Shown here piece by piece: positions 23,255-31,463 of a stretch of 36,889 nt of DNA; within the stretch, counting starts at the first letter, position 1; every line of letters begins with the position of its first letter. This stretch comes from Candidatus Agathobaculum pullicola (lineage in GTDB: Bacteria; Bacillota; Clostridia; Oscillospirales; Butyricicoccaceae): assembly GCA_019115085.1 (NCBI GenBank), contig DXEF01000007.1, positions 1 to 36,889 on the forward strand, read 5' to 3'. The notes under the pieces are model-generated. The model made no database searches. It saw only the letters and a list, made by a program, of their open reading frames with translations, and was not told the DNA's origin. The translations under genes and the position numbers were made by a program.

Positions 23255-23338
23255 GGCGTTTTCCTTCTTTTCTTTCTCTTTTTTCTTGATTATAATACAG
23301 CGCTACGATAAAATAAAATGAAGAATTTTAATATTACC

Positions 23339-23353
23339 ATAAATTGTACTTAT
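23339..23353. promoter_or_regulatory. LysR-type operator (T-N11-A dyad)
   Basis: ATAA-N7-TTAT, with flanking ACC and GGT extending the symmetry. It lies in the intergenic region between the divergent yeiH-type gene and the LysR gene, just before the LysR ribosome-binding site. Confidence 0.55.
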
Positions 23354-23363
23354 AGGTGATTTT

Positions 23364-24224
23364 ATTCTCGATACAAGACTGCATACCTTTTTGGTGCTGT
23401 GCGAAACCATGAATTACACCCGTGCGGCGGTGCGATTGTGCATTACACAGCCCGCTGTGACGCATCATATTCATTTTTTAGAGGAGCACTACGGCAATCG
23501 CCTGTTTTCCTATGAGGGCAAAACGCTTCGCCTGACGGAAGCCGGCTTGCGCCTGCGGGAGCTTGCGCGTTCGTTGGCATACAACAGCGATAAGGTGGAG
23601 GAATGTATGTCGAGTCCGGCTGCGGTGTCGCTGCGGGTGGGCGCGACCAAAACCATCGGAGAATATGTGATTGCCCCGCAGGTACAGCGGTTTTTACATA
23701 CCCATCCGGATGCCCGCTTTTCTCTGTTGGTGGAAAACACACAGATTCTGCTGCGCGAACTGGAGGGTGGACGGCTGGATTTCGCATTGGTGGAAGGCTT
23801 TTTCGATCAGGAAAAATATGCAGCAAAGATGTATCGGCGTGAGGCGTTTCTGGGCGTATGTGCGCCGTCGCACCGCTTTGCCGGTCGGGCGGTACCGCTG
23901 GAAGAACTGCTCAAGGAACGGCTGTTGGTGCGTGAGGCGGGGTCGGGCACACGCGCAGTGTTCGAGCAGGCATTGCGTCGCAGCAGCCGCACGCTGCGCA
24001 GCTTCCCCAATCTTGCCTGCATCAGTGATTTTTCGATGATAAAGACGCTGGTTCAGGAGGGCGTGGGCGTCTCCTTTCTGTATGCCGCAGTGGTGCAGCG
24101 TGAGCTGGAAGCGGGAACACTGGCGCAGTTCACACTGGAAGGCGAGGATTTAAGCGGTGCGTTTCATTTTGTCTGTCTCAAGGACAATCAGTTTGCCGAG
24201 GCGTGGTCAGAGTGGATGGAGTAA
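23364..24224 (+). CDS. LysR-family transcriptional regulator, probable ATT start
   Basis: 286-residue LysR regulator: N-terminal winged helix-turn-helix (DTRLHTFLVLCETMNYTRAA, then ITQPAVTHHIHFLEEHYG) and a type 2 periplasmic-binding-like effector domain from about residue 90. Related proteins begin M-L-D-x-R-L; here the codon in that place is ATT (23364-23366), preceded by AGGTGA (23354-23359). No ATG, GTG or TTG occurs in frame between the upstream TAA (23340-23342) and TTG 23391, and a start at 23391 would cut helix 1 of the DNA-binding domain. It probably controls the divergent exporter in response to a sulfur compound. The start is inferred. Confidence 0.8.
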   Translation: MLDTRLHTFLVLCETMNYTRAAVRLCITQPAVTHHIHFLEEHYGNRLFSYEGKTLRLTEAGLRLRELARSLAYNSDKVEECMSSPAAVSLRVGATKTIGEYVIAPQVQRFLHTHPDARFSLLVENTQILLRELEGGRLDFALVEGFFDQEKYAAKMYRREAFLGVCAPSHRFAGRAVPLEELLKERLLVREAGSGTRAVFEQALRRSSRTLRSFPNLACISDFSMIKTLVQEGVGVSFLYAAVVQRELEAGTLAQFTLEGEDLSGAFHFVCLKDNQFAEAWSEWME

Positions 24225-24255
24225 AGCACGCAGCAACTGGATTTGGTAATTTTTA

Positions 24256-24304
24256 AAAAAAACGGCGGTTTTCTCCAAGAACATGCGGAGAAACCGCCGT
24301 TTTT
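24256..24304 (+). terminator. Terminator of the LysR gene
   Basis: AACGGCGGTTT-CTCC pairs with GGAG-AAACCGCCGTT across a ten-base loop; A tract before and TTTTT after, so it is usable in both directions. Confidence 0.88.
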
Positions 24305-24320
24305 GTGCCAGAGAAAAACT

Positions 24321-24406
24321 TGCCACCACCAAAGTCTCTTCACGTAGCCAAAAAAACAGTGAGATTAGCAAAGGTTCACAGGCGTTTTTATGGTTTGTTG
24401 GTGGCA
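24321..24406 (+). other. Inverted-repeat leader before spoIVB
   Basis: TGCCACCACCAAA (24321-24333) pairs with TTTGTTGGTGGCA (24394-24406) with one mismatch, enclosing 60 bases that can form a weak inner stem (AGTCT with AGATT). The 204-base gap between the LysR gene and spoIVB otherwise holds the LysR terminator (24256-24304). No clear forespore promoter was found. It may be a structured RNA or a DNA operator. Confidence 0.35.
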
Positions 24407-24428
24407 TAGTAAACGCGGAGGTGAAAAA

Positions 24429-25442
24429 ATGCAGCAAAGAAATGCAAAAAAAATCGCAATTTCCTTGATTTTGACCCTTGCGATGATGGTTTCGGCGCAG
24501 GCAGCCGAGATTTCCTCCCTCATACCAATCGGTCATACGGTCGGCATTCAGATGAGCGCCGAGGGCGTGCTGGTCGTGCGACTGGATGATGTGCAGACGG
24601 CGGACGGAGCGATCTGTCCTGCACGGGATGCGGGTGTGCAGGAAGGCGACTTGATCGTCGGGGTCAACGGAGCGGAAATCAGCGCCAACGATGATCTGCA
24701 AAAGCAGATCGCGCTTTCCAGTGGGCAACCGGTGGAGCTGACGCTTGAAAGTGACGGCAGCAGCCGCACAGTGACCGTAACGCCGTGCGCGGATCAGGGC
24801 GGTGTGTACCGCATCGGCGTGCTTGCACGCGACGGCATGGCTGGTATCGGCACACTGACCTATGTTGATCCGGAAACCGGTGCGTATGGATCGCTGGGAC
24901 ATGGCATCTGCGACGGTGAAACAGGTGTGCTTATTCCGCTGCGGGACGGCAGTTTGATTCAGTCGTCGGTTGGCTCGGTGCAGCGGGGCCAAGCCGGTGA
25001 ACCGGGTGCGCTGCAAGGTGAGTTCGTTTCGGACAATGCAATCGGTACCGTGGATGAAAACACAGAAAGCGGTATTTTCGGCACATTGACCGACAGTTCG
25101 ATTTACGCATCGCTGGAGTCCGTTCCGGTGGCCTCGGCAGATGAAATCGAGGTGGGAGACGCGGAAATTCTGACCAATGTGGAAGGCGATGCGGTCGAAA
25201 AGTATTCTGTGCAGGTGGTGAAAATTTATCCCGAGGATGACGAATATGGCCGCGGCATGATGCTGCGCGTAACCGACCCGGAACTGCTGGAAAAGACCGG
25301 TGGCATTGTGCAGGGTATGTCAGGTTCGCCGGTTCTGCAAAACGGCAAGCTGATTGGCGCAGTGACCCATGTTTTGGTCAATGATCCAACCTGTGGCTAT
25401 GCAATTGGCATCGAACGGATGATTGAGGAAATGGAAAACTAA
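24429..25442 (+). CDS. spoIVB: SpoIVB sporulation signalling protease
   Basis: 337-residue S55-family serine peptidase. An N-terminal membrane anchor/signal is at residues 8-25, a PDZ domain at about 35-120 contains DAGVQEGDLIVGVNGAEI, and the SpoIVB peptidase domain follows with His158 in GSLGHGICD and the catalytic serine in GMSGSP (residues 296-301). In Bacillus it is secreted by the forespore into the intermembrane space and triggers pro-sigma-K processing by cleaving SpoIVFA. Shine-Dalgarno GGAGGTGA is five bases before the ATG. Its position directly upstream of spo0A is the conserved Firmicutes order. Confidence 0.95.
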   Translation: MQQRNAKKIAISLILTLAMMVSAQAAEISSLIPIGHTVGIQMSAEGVLVVRLDDVQTADGAICPARDAGVQEGDLIVGVNGAEISANDDLQKQIALSSGQPVELTLESDGSSRTVTVTPCADQGGVYRIGVLARDGMAGIGTLTYVDPETGAYGSLGHGICDGETGVLIPLRDGSLIQSSVGSVQRGQAGEPGALQGEFVSDNAIGTVDENTESGIFGTLTDSSIYASLESVPVASADEIEVGDAEILTNVEGDAVEKYSVQVVKIYPEDDEYGRGMMLRVTDPELLEKTGGIVQGMSGSPVLQNGKLIGAVTHVLVNDPTCGYAIGIERMIEEMEN

Positions 25443-25460
25443 TCTGAAAAAATCGTAATA

Positions 25461-25487
25461 TGTCGAATTTTGTCGAATCGTGTCGAG
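25461..25487 (+). promoter_or_regulatory. Three tandem Spo0A boxes upstream of spo0A
   Basis: TGTCGAA (25461-25467), TGTCGAA (25471-25477) and TGTCGAG (25481-25487), exactly ten bases apart and thus on one face of the helix. TGTCGAA is the established 0A box. The boxes end 30 bases upstream of the -35 of the promoter at 25518. Confidence 0.8.
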
Positions 25488-25517
25488 CAAAAAATACGCC
25501 GGTTTTCGAGATTTTTC

Positions 25518-25546
25518 TTGAACAATTTGGGATTATATGGTAAATT
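25518..25546 (+). promoter_or_regulatory. Promoter of spo0A
   Basis: TTGAAC (25518-25523), 17-base spacer, TAAATT (25541-25546); a vegetative-type promoter preceded by the three 0A boxes. Confidence 0.65.
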
Positions 25547-25596
25547 AATGACAAGAAAGAGACACGACTATTTTTCGGAAAGCTGGTATTGACAAC

Positions 25597-26358
25597 ATGG
25601 AACAAAAAATCCGGGTATTGCTCGCGGACGACGACAGCGAATTTTGTGCACGTATGGCAGCGGCATTGGAGAAGGCCGACGATATGGAATTGGTCGGAAT
25701 AGCGGAGGACGGCGGAAAAGCCCTTGCGGCAGTGCAAGAGCTGAAGCCGGATTTGCTCATCATCGATTTGGTGCTGCCGGTGATGGACGGTATTTCGGTG
25801 ATCAGCCGACTGCGGTCGCAGGAACAGAACAAAACGGCGGTGGTAGTGCTTTCTGCCTTTGCCAGCCCGCAGGCCGGTGCGGAATGCACCGCGTTGGGTG
25901 TGGATATGTTTTTGCGAAAGCCGATGGATGCCGAGCGGGTATGTGAGCGCATCCGCCTGTGGCGCGAGGGAAAGCAGGAGGAAGCCCCGTCGGGGGAAGG
26001 GAAAGCGCTCGAGGTGCGTGTGACTGAGGTAATCCATCAGGTCGGCGTACCGGCGCATATCAAGGGCTATCAGTATCTGCGCGAGGCGATTATGATGGCG
26101 GTAAACGATATGGAAGCAGTGAGCGCGATAACCAAGGTATTGTATCCCTCGATTGCAAAGAAATTCAAAACCACCTCTTCACGTGTGGAACGGGCTATCC
26201 GTCATGCCATTGAGGTGGCATGGGATCGCGGCGATATCGAAACGCTGCAAAGCTATTTCGGCTATACTGTATCGGGTGTCAAAGGAAAACCAACCAATTC
26301 CGAATTTATCTCTATGATTGCAGACCGGCTGCGGCTGCAAATGCGGTTCGGCGCATAA
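25597..26358 (+). CDS. spo0A: Sporulation master regulator Spo0A
   Basis: 253-residue response regulator that commits cells to sporulation when phosphorylated. The receiver domain (1-120) has the acidic pocket DDD at 11-13, phospho-acceptor Asp57 in [11 protein letters not shown], the SAF switch at 86-88, and Lys108 in FLRKP. The C-terminal effector domain has the Spo0A recognition helix region [18 protein letters not shown]. No good Shine-Dalgarno precedes the ATG (GGAAAG about 14 bases away), which hints at poor basal translation. It is controlled by its own promoter and three 0A boxes, suggesting direct autoregulation. Confidence 0.97.
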   Translation: MEQKIRVLLADDDSEFCARMAAALEKADDMELVGIAEDGGKALAAVQELKPDLLIIDLVLPVMDGISVISRLRSQEQNKTAVVVLSAFASPQAGAECTALGVDMFLRKPMDAERVCERIRLWREGKQEEAPSGEGKALEVRVTEVIHQVGVPAHIKGYQYLREAIMMAVNDMEAVSAITKVLYPSIAKKFKTTSSRVERAIRHAIEVAWDRGDIETLQSYFGYTVSGVKGKPTNSEFISMIADRLRLQMRFGA

Positions 26359-26370
26359 GCAACAAATGAG

Positions 26371-26407
26371 CAGGGGACGGGGCGAAATGCTCCGTCCCTT
26401 ATTTTGT
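26371..26407 (+). terminator. Terminator of spo0A
   Basis: GGGGACGGGGC, loop GAAAT, GCTCCGTCCCTT, followed by ATTTTG. The stem has G-T pairs or mismatches. Confidence 0.75.
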
Positions 26408-26478
26408 CTGGAAATATGCGCAGTTATAGGATATAATAAATTCAAGCAGAAATTTGCAGAAAAATGAGGATTGTTTGA

Positions 26479-29112
26479 ATGAAAATCATGGTCATTGACG
26501 GCAACAGTATTTTAAACCGCGCGTTTTACGGTGTGCGGCAGCTTTCCAACCACGAGGGCCTGCCGACCAACGCGGTTTATGGCTTTCTTGCCACGCTTTT
26601 CAAATTACAGGACGATGAAAAGCCCGACCGCACGGTCGTTTGCTTTGACATGCGGGAAAAAACCTTCCGCCATCTGAAGTTTGACTCCTATAAGGCAACG
26701 CGCAAAGGTATGCCGGATGAGTTGGCAGCGCAGCTGCCTGTGGTCAAAGAGGTGCTGGACGCAATGGGCCTGACGCGCTGCGAGCTGTCCGGCTATGAGG
26801 CGGATGACCTGATTGGCACGATCAGCCGTCGTGCGGACGAGCATGGAGACCAGTGCGTCATCGTGACAGGTGACCGCGACAGTTTACAGCTGGTCGGCGG
26901 CGGTACGACCGTGCGACTGGTGACGACCAAAATGGGCCAGACCACTTACGACAGCTATGACACCGAGAAGTTTCATGAAAAATATGGGTTTGATCCGATT
27001 TTCCTGATTGACCTCAAGGCATTGATGGGCGACTCCTCGGATAATATCCCGGGGGTGCCGGGCATCGGGGAAAAAACCGCGATGCAGCTGCTGCATGACT
27101 TCGGCTCGCTGGAGGGTGTGTATCAGCATCTGGACGACCCGCGTATCAAAAAGGGTGCGCGCACCAAGCTGGAGGCAGGCGAGCAGTCCGCCAAGGACAG
27201 CTATTGGCTGGCGACGATTGACCGCAACGCGCCGCTCGAACTCGATGTGGAAAATCTGCCTGAGGCCAAGCCGGACGAGCAGGCGCTGTATGACCTGCTG
27301 ACCCGGCTGGAATTTAAGAATTTCATCAAGCGACTGAACTTAAGTGGTGAGCAGGCTGCGCCGCGTCTGCCGGAGGTGCAGGTGCAGCGCGTGACGCAGG
27401 CGGCAGAAGCGTTTGCATTACTCGATGCGCTGACCACGTCCGACCGCGTGTTTGCCGTTCTGTCCGAAACCCTGCGCGCTGCCTGTCTGCTGGATGGAGA
27501 AACGGCATCCGCTCTATTTGCAGAGGATTTTTCAGACACAGAGTGGGATGACCTGCTGCGCCGTCTGTTCGATGGCTCGATTGAGCTTACGCTGCATGAC
27601 GCTAAGCCGATTGCGGCGGCCCTGCTCACGCGAGGTATTGCACCCGACGGCATCCGGTTTGACACCTGTATCGCGGCGTATCTGCTGGACCCGACCCAGT
27701 CGGGATACGACCTGACGCGTGTGGCGATGGCGTATTGCAACACCGAGCTGCCCGCTCTGGATTTGGATGATCCCGCGGCGGTGTCACCGCTCGGTGGTCA
27801 GGAGCAGACTGCCGCGGCTTGTGCGCAGCACGCGGCGGCGATTCGCGCAATTTACACCGAGACGGCCGAGAAGATCGAGCAGCTTGGCATGCGTAAGTTG
27901 TTTTACGAAATCGAATTGCCGCTGATGCGCGTGCTGGCGGAGATGGAAGTGCTCGGCTGCGCGGTCGAGCCTGACGCGCTGCGCGCCTTCGGGGATAAGC
28001 TGGATGCGCGTATCCGTGAGCTGGTGGCGCAAATCTATCACGATGCGGATGGCGAATTCAATATCAACAGCCCCAAACAGCTGGGAGAGGTGCTGTTTGA
28101 AAAATTGCATCTGCCCGCGCCGAAAAAGACCAAAACCGGCTACTCCACCAATGTGGAGGTGCTCGAGCGTATCGCGGAGGACCATCCAATCGTGCCGCGC
28201 ATTCTGGAGTACCGACAGCTGAGCAAACTCAAGAGCACCTATGTCGAGGGGCTTCTCAAGGTTATCAGCCCCAAGGACGGCCGTATTCACACGCATTTTC
28301 AGCAGACCGTTACCGCGACCGGCCGCCTATCCTCGACTGACCCGAATTTGCAGAATATTCCCGTGCGTACCGAGCTGGGGCGTGAGCTGCGCCGCATGTT
28401 CGTTGCGCCGGATGACAACCATGTGCTGATCGACGCGGACTATTCGCAGATTGAGCTGCGTGTGCTGGCGCATATCTCGCAGGATGCGCATATGATCGAT
28501 GCGTTCCGTTCGGGACAGGACATTCACGCCGCGACGGCCGCCAAGGTGTACCATGTGCCGCTCGAGGAGGTCACGCCGCAGATGCGTTCTTCGTGTAAGG
28601 CGGTCAATTTCGGTATTGTGTATGGCATTTCGGATTTTTCGCTGGCGCAGGACATTGGCGTGACGCGCAAAGAGGCAGGTGAGTTTATCCGCACCTATCT
28701 TGCCACCTATCCAGGCGTTGCAAAGTATATGGAGGAAATCAAGGAAAGTGCCAGGGAAAATGGATATGTAACAACGCTATTCGGCCGCCGCCGCGCGCTG
28801 CCCGAGTTGAAAAGCCGCAACTTCAATATTCGCTCGTTCGGTGAGCGCGTAGCGATGAACACGCCCATTCAGGGCACGGCGGCGGATATCATCAAAATTG
28901 CGATGGTGCGCGTGCGCGACCGCCTGCTGCGCGAGGGTCTGGAAAGCCGCCTGATTTTACAGGTGCATGACGAGTTGATTCTCGAAGCGCCCAAGTCCGA
29001 GCGGGAAACCGCGATGCGTCTGCTGCGCGAGGAGATGGAGGCAGCGTTCCCCATGGATGCACCGCTGGTGGCGGAGGCCAAGGCAGGGCATAGCTGGTAT
29101 GACACAAAATAA
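26479..29112 (+). CDS. polA: DNA polymerase I
   Basis: 877-residue family A polymerase for gap filling and Okazaki fragment maturation. The 5'-3' exonuclease domain (1-290) is intact, with VIDGNS, YEADDLIGT, GDRDSLQL and GDSSDNIPGVPGIGEKTA. The polymerase domain has motif A DADYSQIELRVLAHI, motif B SCKAVNFGIVYGIS and motif C LQVHDELILE. The middle proofreading domain has lost its metal ligands (FAVLSET where D-x-E is expected, HDAKPI for the NxxxD motif), as in Bacillus/Geobacillus Pol I. GAGGA precedes the ATG by eight bases; a TATAAT at 26432-26437 lacks a good -35. Confidence 0.97.
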   Translation: MKIMVIDGNSILNRAFYGVRQLSNHEGLPTNAVYGFLATLFKLQDDEKPDRTVVCFDMREKTFRHLKFDSYKATRKGMPDELAAQLPVVKEVLDAMGLTRCELSGYEADDLIGTISRRADEHGDQCVIVTGDRDSLQLVGGGTTVRLVTTKMGQTTYDSYDTEKFHEKYGFDPIFLIDLKALMGDSSDNIPGVPGIGEKTAMQLLHDFGSLEGVYQHLDDPRIKKGARTKLEAGEQSAKDSYWLATIDRNAPLELDVENLPEAKPDEQALYDLLTRLEFKNFIKRLNLSGEQAAPRLPEVQVQRVTQAAEAFALLDALTTSDRVFAVLSETLRAACLLDGETASALFAEDFSDTEWDDLLRRLFDGSIELTLHDAKPIAAALLTRGIAPDGIRFDTCIAAYLLDPTQSGYDLTRVAMAYCNTELPALDLDDPAAVSPLGGQEQTAAACAQHAAAIRAIYTETAEKIEQLGMRKLFYEIELPLMRVLAEMEVLGCAVEPDALRAFGDKLDARIRELVAQIYHDADGEFNINSPKQLGEVLFEKLHLPAPKKTKTGYSTNVEVLERIAEDHPIVPRILEYRQLSKLKSTYVEGLLKVISPKDGRIHTHFQQTVTATGRLSSTDPNLQNIPVRTELGRELRRMFVAPDDNHVLIDADYSQIELRVLAHISQDAHMIDAFRSGQDIHAATAAKVYHVPLEEVTPQMRSSCKAVNFGIVYGISDFSLAQDIGVTRKEAGEFIRTYLATYPGVAKYMEEIKESARENGYVTTLFGRRRALPELKSRNFNIRSFGERVAMNTPIQGTAADIIKIAMVRVRDRLLREGLESRLILQVHDELILEAPKSERETAMRLLREEMEAAFPMDAPLVAEAKAGHSWYDTK

Positions 29113-29142
29113 CTTTGTTTGAACCTGAATGGGGGCAAAACT

Positions 29143-29574
29143 ATGGACAATATCATTTTTATCTGCACGGGTAACACCTGCCGTTCTCCGATGGCGGAAG
29201 GCTTGTTCCGTGCGCACGGCGGAGAGGAGCAGACCGGACTTAGGGCTGCATCTGCCGGATTGTTCACGCAGGACGGTATGCCTGCGTCAGAAAATGCAAT
29301 TACGGCGGCAAAAGAGTTAGGCGCGGATATTTCTACGCACCGTTCGCGCATGATAACGCCTGAAATCGCAAAAAACGCGCGCTATCTGGTTTGTATGACG
29401 GGCGCGCACTACGATCAGTTGTGCGAACGATTCCCTGACTGCGCAGATAAGGTGTTTACGCTGCTGCCGACCGATGTTTCCGATCCGTTCGGCGGCGATC
29501 TGGAGACCTACCGCCGCGCGGCAGCACAAATTGACGAGGGTGTGCGCAGCATCATCGGGAGGCTGGACGCATGA
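29143..29574 (+). CDS. Low-molecular-weight phosphatase, probable protein-arginine phosphatase (YwlE type)
   Basis: 143-residue member of the low-molecular-weight protein tyrosine phosphatase fold. The P-loop CTGNTCRS (Cys8 to Ser15) has Thr in the position where tyrosine phosphatases have Ile (CxGNICRS); in B. subtilis YwlE this Thr selects phosphoarginine. The general acid is in DVSDPFGG. The partner kinase McsB is not in the window. It starts at ATG 29143 after GGGGGC and overlaps rimI by four bases (ATGA), so translation is coupled. Confidence 0.85.
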   Translation: MDNIIFICTGNTCRSPMAEGLFRAHGGEEQTGLRAASAGLFTQDGMPASENAITAAKELGADISTHRSRMITPEIAKNARYLVCMTGAHYDQLCERFPDCADKVFTLLPTDVSDPFGGDLETYRRAAAQIDEGVRSIIGRLDA

Positions 29575-30005
29575 CGGTCGTGCCGATGGCGGAGCGCCAT
29601 CTGGCGGCATTGGCGGAAATTGAAAAAGCCTGCTTTCACGCGCCGTGGAGTGAAGCCATGCTGCGCGAGGAACTGGATAAGGGCATTTTTTTGGTAGCAG
29701 AGCAGGATGGGCAGGCGGTTGGCTATGTCGGATGCCAGACTGTACTTGACGAGGGATACATCACCAATGTGGCGGTGTCGCCGGACTGTCGCAGGCAGGG
29801 GATCGGGCGTGCGTTGATTGCGGAACTGGTCTCGTGCGCCCGCGCAAAGGAGCTATCCTTTGTCACACTCGAGGTGCGCGCATCCAATGCGTCTGCCCTT
29901 GCCTTGTATGAAGGCGCAGGCTTTGGCCGCGTTGGCGTGCGCAAAAATTTTTATTCTGCGCCGAGCGAGGACGCGGTGCTGATGACACGGTTTCTCAAGG
30001 AGTAA
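29571..30005 (+). CDS. rimI: Ribosomal protein alanine N-acetyltransferase RimI
   Basis: 144-residue GNAT acetyltransferase that acetylates the N-terminal alanine of ribosomal protein S18, or other N-termini. It contains CFHAPWSEAML near the N-terminus, ITNVAVSPDCRRQGIGRAL with the R/Q-x-x-G-x-G acetyl-CoA loop, LEVRASNASALALYEGAGF and VRKNFY, which is the usual RimI block order. It overlaps the phosphatase stop and lies two genes before tsaD, a common clostridial neighbourhood. Confidence 0.92.
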   Translation: MTVVPMAERHLAALAEIEKACFHAPWSEAMLREELDKGIFLVAEQDGQAVGYVGCQTVLDEGYITNVAVSPDCRRQGIGRALIAELVSCARAKELSFVTLEVRASNASALALYEGAGFGRVGVRKNFYSAPSEDAVLMTRFLKE

Positions 30006-30094
30006 CACATATGGAAATCCGGTTTGTCGATGCGGGGAACACCGGAGCTTTGAAAAAGAGCTTTTATCGTTCAAACAAGGTAGGAGGTAGAGGC

Positions 30095-30346
30095 ATGATT
30101 ACGGTATTCAATCGTGAACTGGTGCTGGCTGTCAATGAGCAGCAAGCGTTTTTTGAAGCGCAGCAAGCGCTCAGTCATGCGGAGATCGCATTCCAAACCG
30201 CTGTGTGTGACAATACCAAACGCATGCTGCAGCGGCAGGATGTTATGGGTATTCGCGCGCAATATCCGCAGGAATACAGGGTATATGTACATAAAAAGGA
30301 TGCGGATTTGGCGCGCCATGTGCTGAAATATAAGAATGATAGGTGA
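30095..30346 (+). CDS. Small conserved protein between rimI and tsaD, function unknown
   Basis: 83-residue protein starting MITVFNRELVLAVNEQQAFF and ending YRVYVHKKDADLARHVLKY. The pattern, with a short FNR-type beginning, one helix and a YxVYVHKKD strand with a C-terminal helix, resembles small clostridial proteins of the DUF2007-like ferredoxin fold; this is a weak likeness only. ATG 30095 is chosen, with GGAGG seven bases upstream. An in-frame ATG at 30011, also with AAGGAG seven bases before it, would add 28 residues. The stop precedes tsaD by four bases. Confidence 0.65.
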   Translation: MITVFNRELVLAVNEQQAFFEAQQALSHAEIAFQTAVCDNTKRMLQRQDVMGIRAQYPQEYRVYVHKKDADLARHVLKYKNDR

Positions 30347-30350
30347 AGCA

Positions 30351-31376
30351 ATGAGAATCTTGGCGATAGAGTCCTCCTGCGATGAGACGGCGGCGGCCGT
30401 CATCGAGGATGGACGGAATATCCTTTCCAGCGTGGTAGACACGCAGATTGAAACGCACGCGCTGTACGGTGGCGTGGTGCCGGAGATTGCCTCACGCCGG
30501 CATATGGAGGCGGTCGTGCGCGTGACCGAGCAGGCGCTGGCGGATGCAAATATGAACAAGCACGAGGTAGACGCGGTGGCGGCGACCTGTGCGCCGGGGC
30601 TGATCGGTGCGCTGCTGGTGGGCGCGAACTTCGGTAAGTCGTTGGCATACGCGATGCGTAAGCCGTTTATCCCGGTGCATCACATTCGCGGACATATTGC
30701 AGCGACCTATCTGGCGTATCCTGAACTCAAACCGCCGTTTCTGACGCTTATCGCGTCGGGCGGACACAGCGAAATTGTGATGGTACGCGATTATACGGAT
30801 TTTGAAATCCTCGGCGGTACACGGGATGACGCGGCGGGCGAGGCGTTCGACAAGGTTGCGCGCGTACTCGGTGTGGGCTATCCGGGCGGCCCGAAAATCG
30901 ACAAACTCGCGCAGGAGGGCGACCCGACACGCTACAAGCTGCCGGATTCGCATATCAAGGACGCGCCGCTCGACTTTTCCTTCTCGGGCCTCAAGACGGC
31001 AGTCATCAATCTGGCGCATAATGCCGAGCAGAAGGGTGAGGAGATCGACAAAAACGATTTGGCGGCTTCGTTCTGCGCGGCGGTTGTGCGCACGCTTGTG
31101 CCGCGGCTTGAGCAGGCGGTGCACCAAACGCACGCACGGCGCGTGGTGTGCGCGGGCGGTGTGGCGGCAAATTCCTTCCTGCGTGCAGCGCTCAGCGAGA
31201 TGGCAAAACGCACGCATACGCAGCTGTATCTGCCGCCGCTGCGTCTCTGCGGGGACAATGCCGCGATGATTGGCAGCCAGGCGTATTTTGAGTATCTTGC
31301 AGGCAACACGGGTACGACCCTGCAAAATGCTTTCGCCACTGCGGCGATCGGTGAGAATATTTGTGAAAAGCGATAG
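30351..31376 (+). CDS. tsaD: tRNA N6-threonylcarbamoyladenosine transferase TsaD
   Basis: 341-residue ASKHA-fold protein that, with TsaB and TsaE, transfers the threonylcarbamoyl group to A37 of ANN-decoding tRNAs. The N-terminal ESSCDETAAAV, metal ligands His111 and His115 in HHIRGH, SGGHSE, and the C-terminal CAGGVAANSFLR and GDNAAMIG are present. The start is ATG 30351, after AGGTGA; the ATG at 30336 overlaps the previous gene. TsaB and TsaE are not in this window. A terminator follows. Confidence 0.97.
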   Translation: MRILAIESSCDETAAAVIEDGRNILSSVVDTQIETHALYGGVVPEIASRRHMEAVVRVTEQALADANMNKHEVDAVAATCAPGLIGALLVGANFGKSLAYAMRKPFIPVHHIRGHIAATYLAYPELKPPFLTLIASGGHSEIVMVRDYTDFEILGGTRDDAAGEAFDKVARVLGVGYPGGPKIDKLAQEGDPTRYKLPDSHIKDAPLDFSFSGLKTAVINLAHNAEQKGEEIDKNDLAASFCAAVVRTLVPRLEQAVHQTHARRVVCAGGVAANSFLRAALSEMAKRTHTQLYLPPLRLCGDNAAMIGSQAYFEYLAGNTGTTLQNAFATAAIGENICEKR

Positions 31377-31416
31377 GCGAAAAGGTCTTTTCAAAAGAGT
31401 GGGAATGCTGTAAAAT

Positions 31417-31459
31417 AGAAGTGGTTTTTGCACTGCAAAGGCCACTTCTGTTTTGTTTT
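31417..31459 (+). terminator. Terminator of tsaD
   Basis: AGAAGTGG (31417-31424) pairs with CCACTTCT (31442-31449), with an inner TTTGC/GCAAA stem, followed by GTTTTGTTTT. A TAAAAT immediately before (31411-31416, with TTTTCA 17 bases upstream) could make this an attenuator instead. Confidence 0.75.
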
Positions 31460-31463
31460 AGGG

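Noticed and set aside
24405-24411. CATAGTA as a sigma-G -10 box for spoIVB
   Set aside because: The matching -35 is absent, and transcription from it would begin inside the spoIVB ribosome-binding site.
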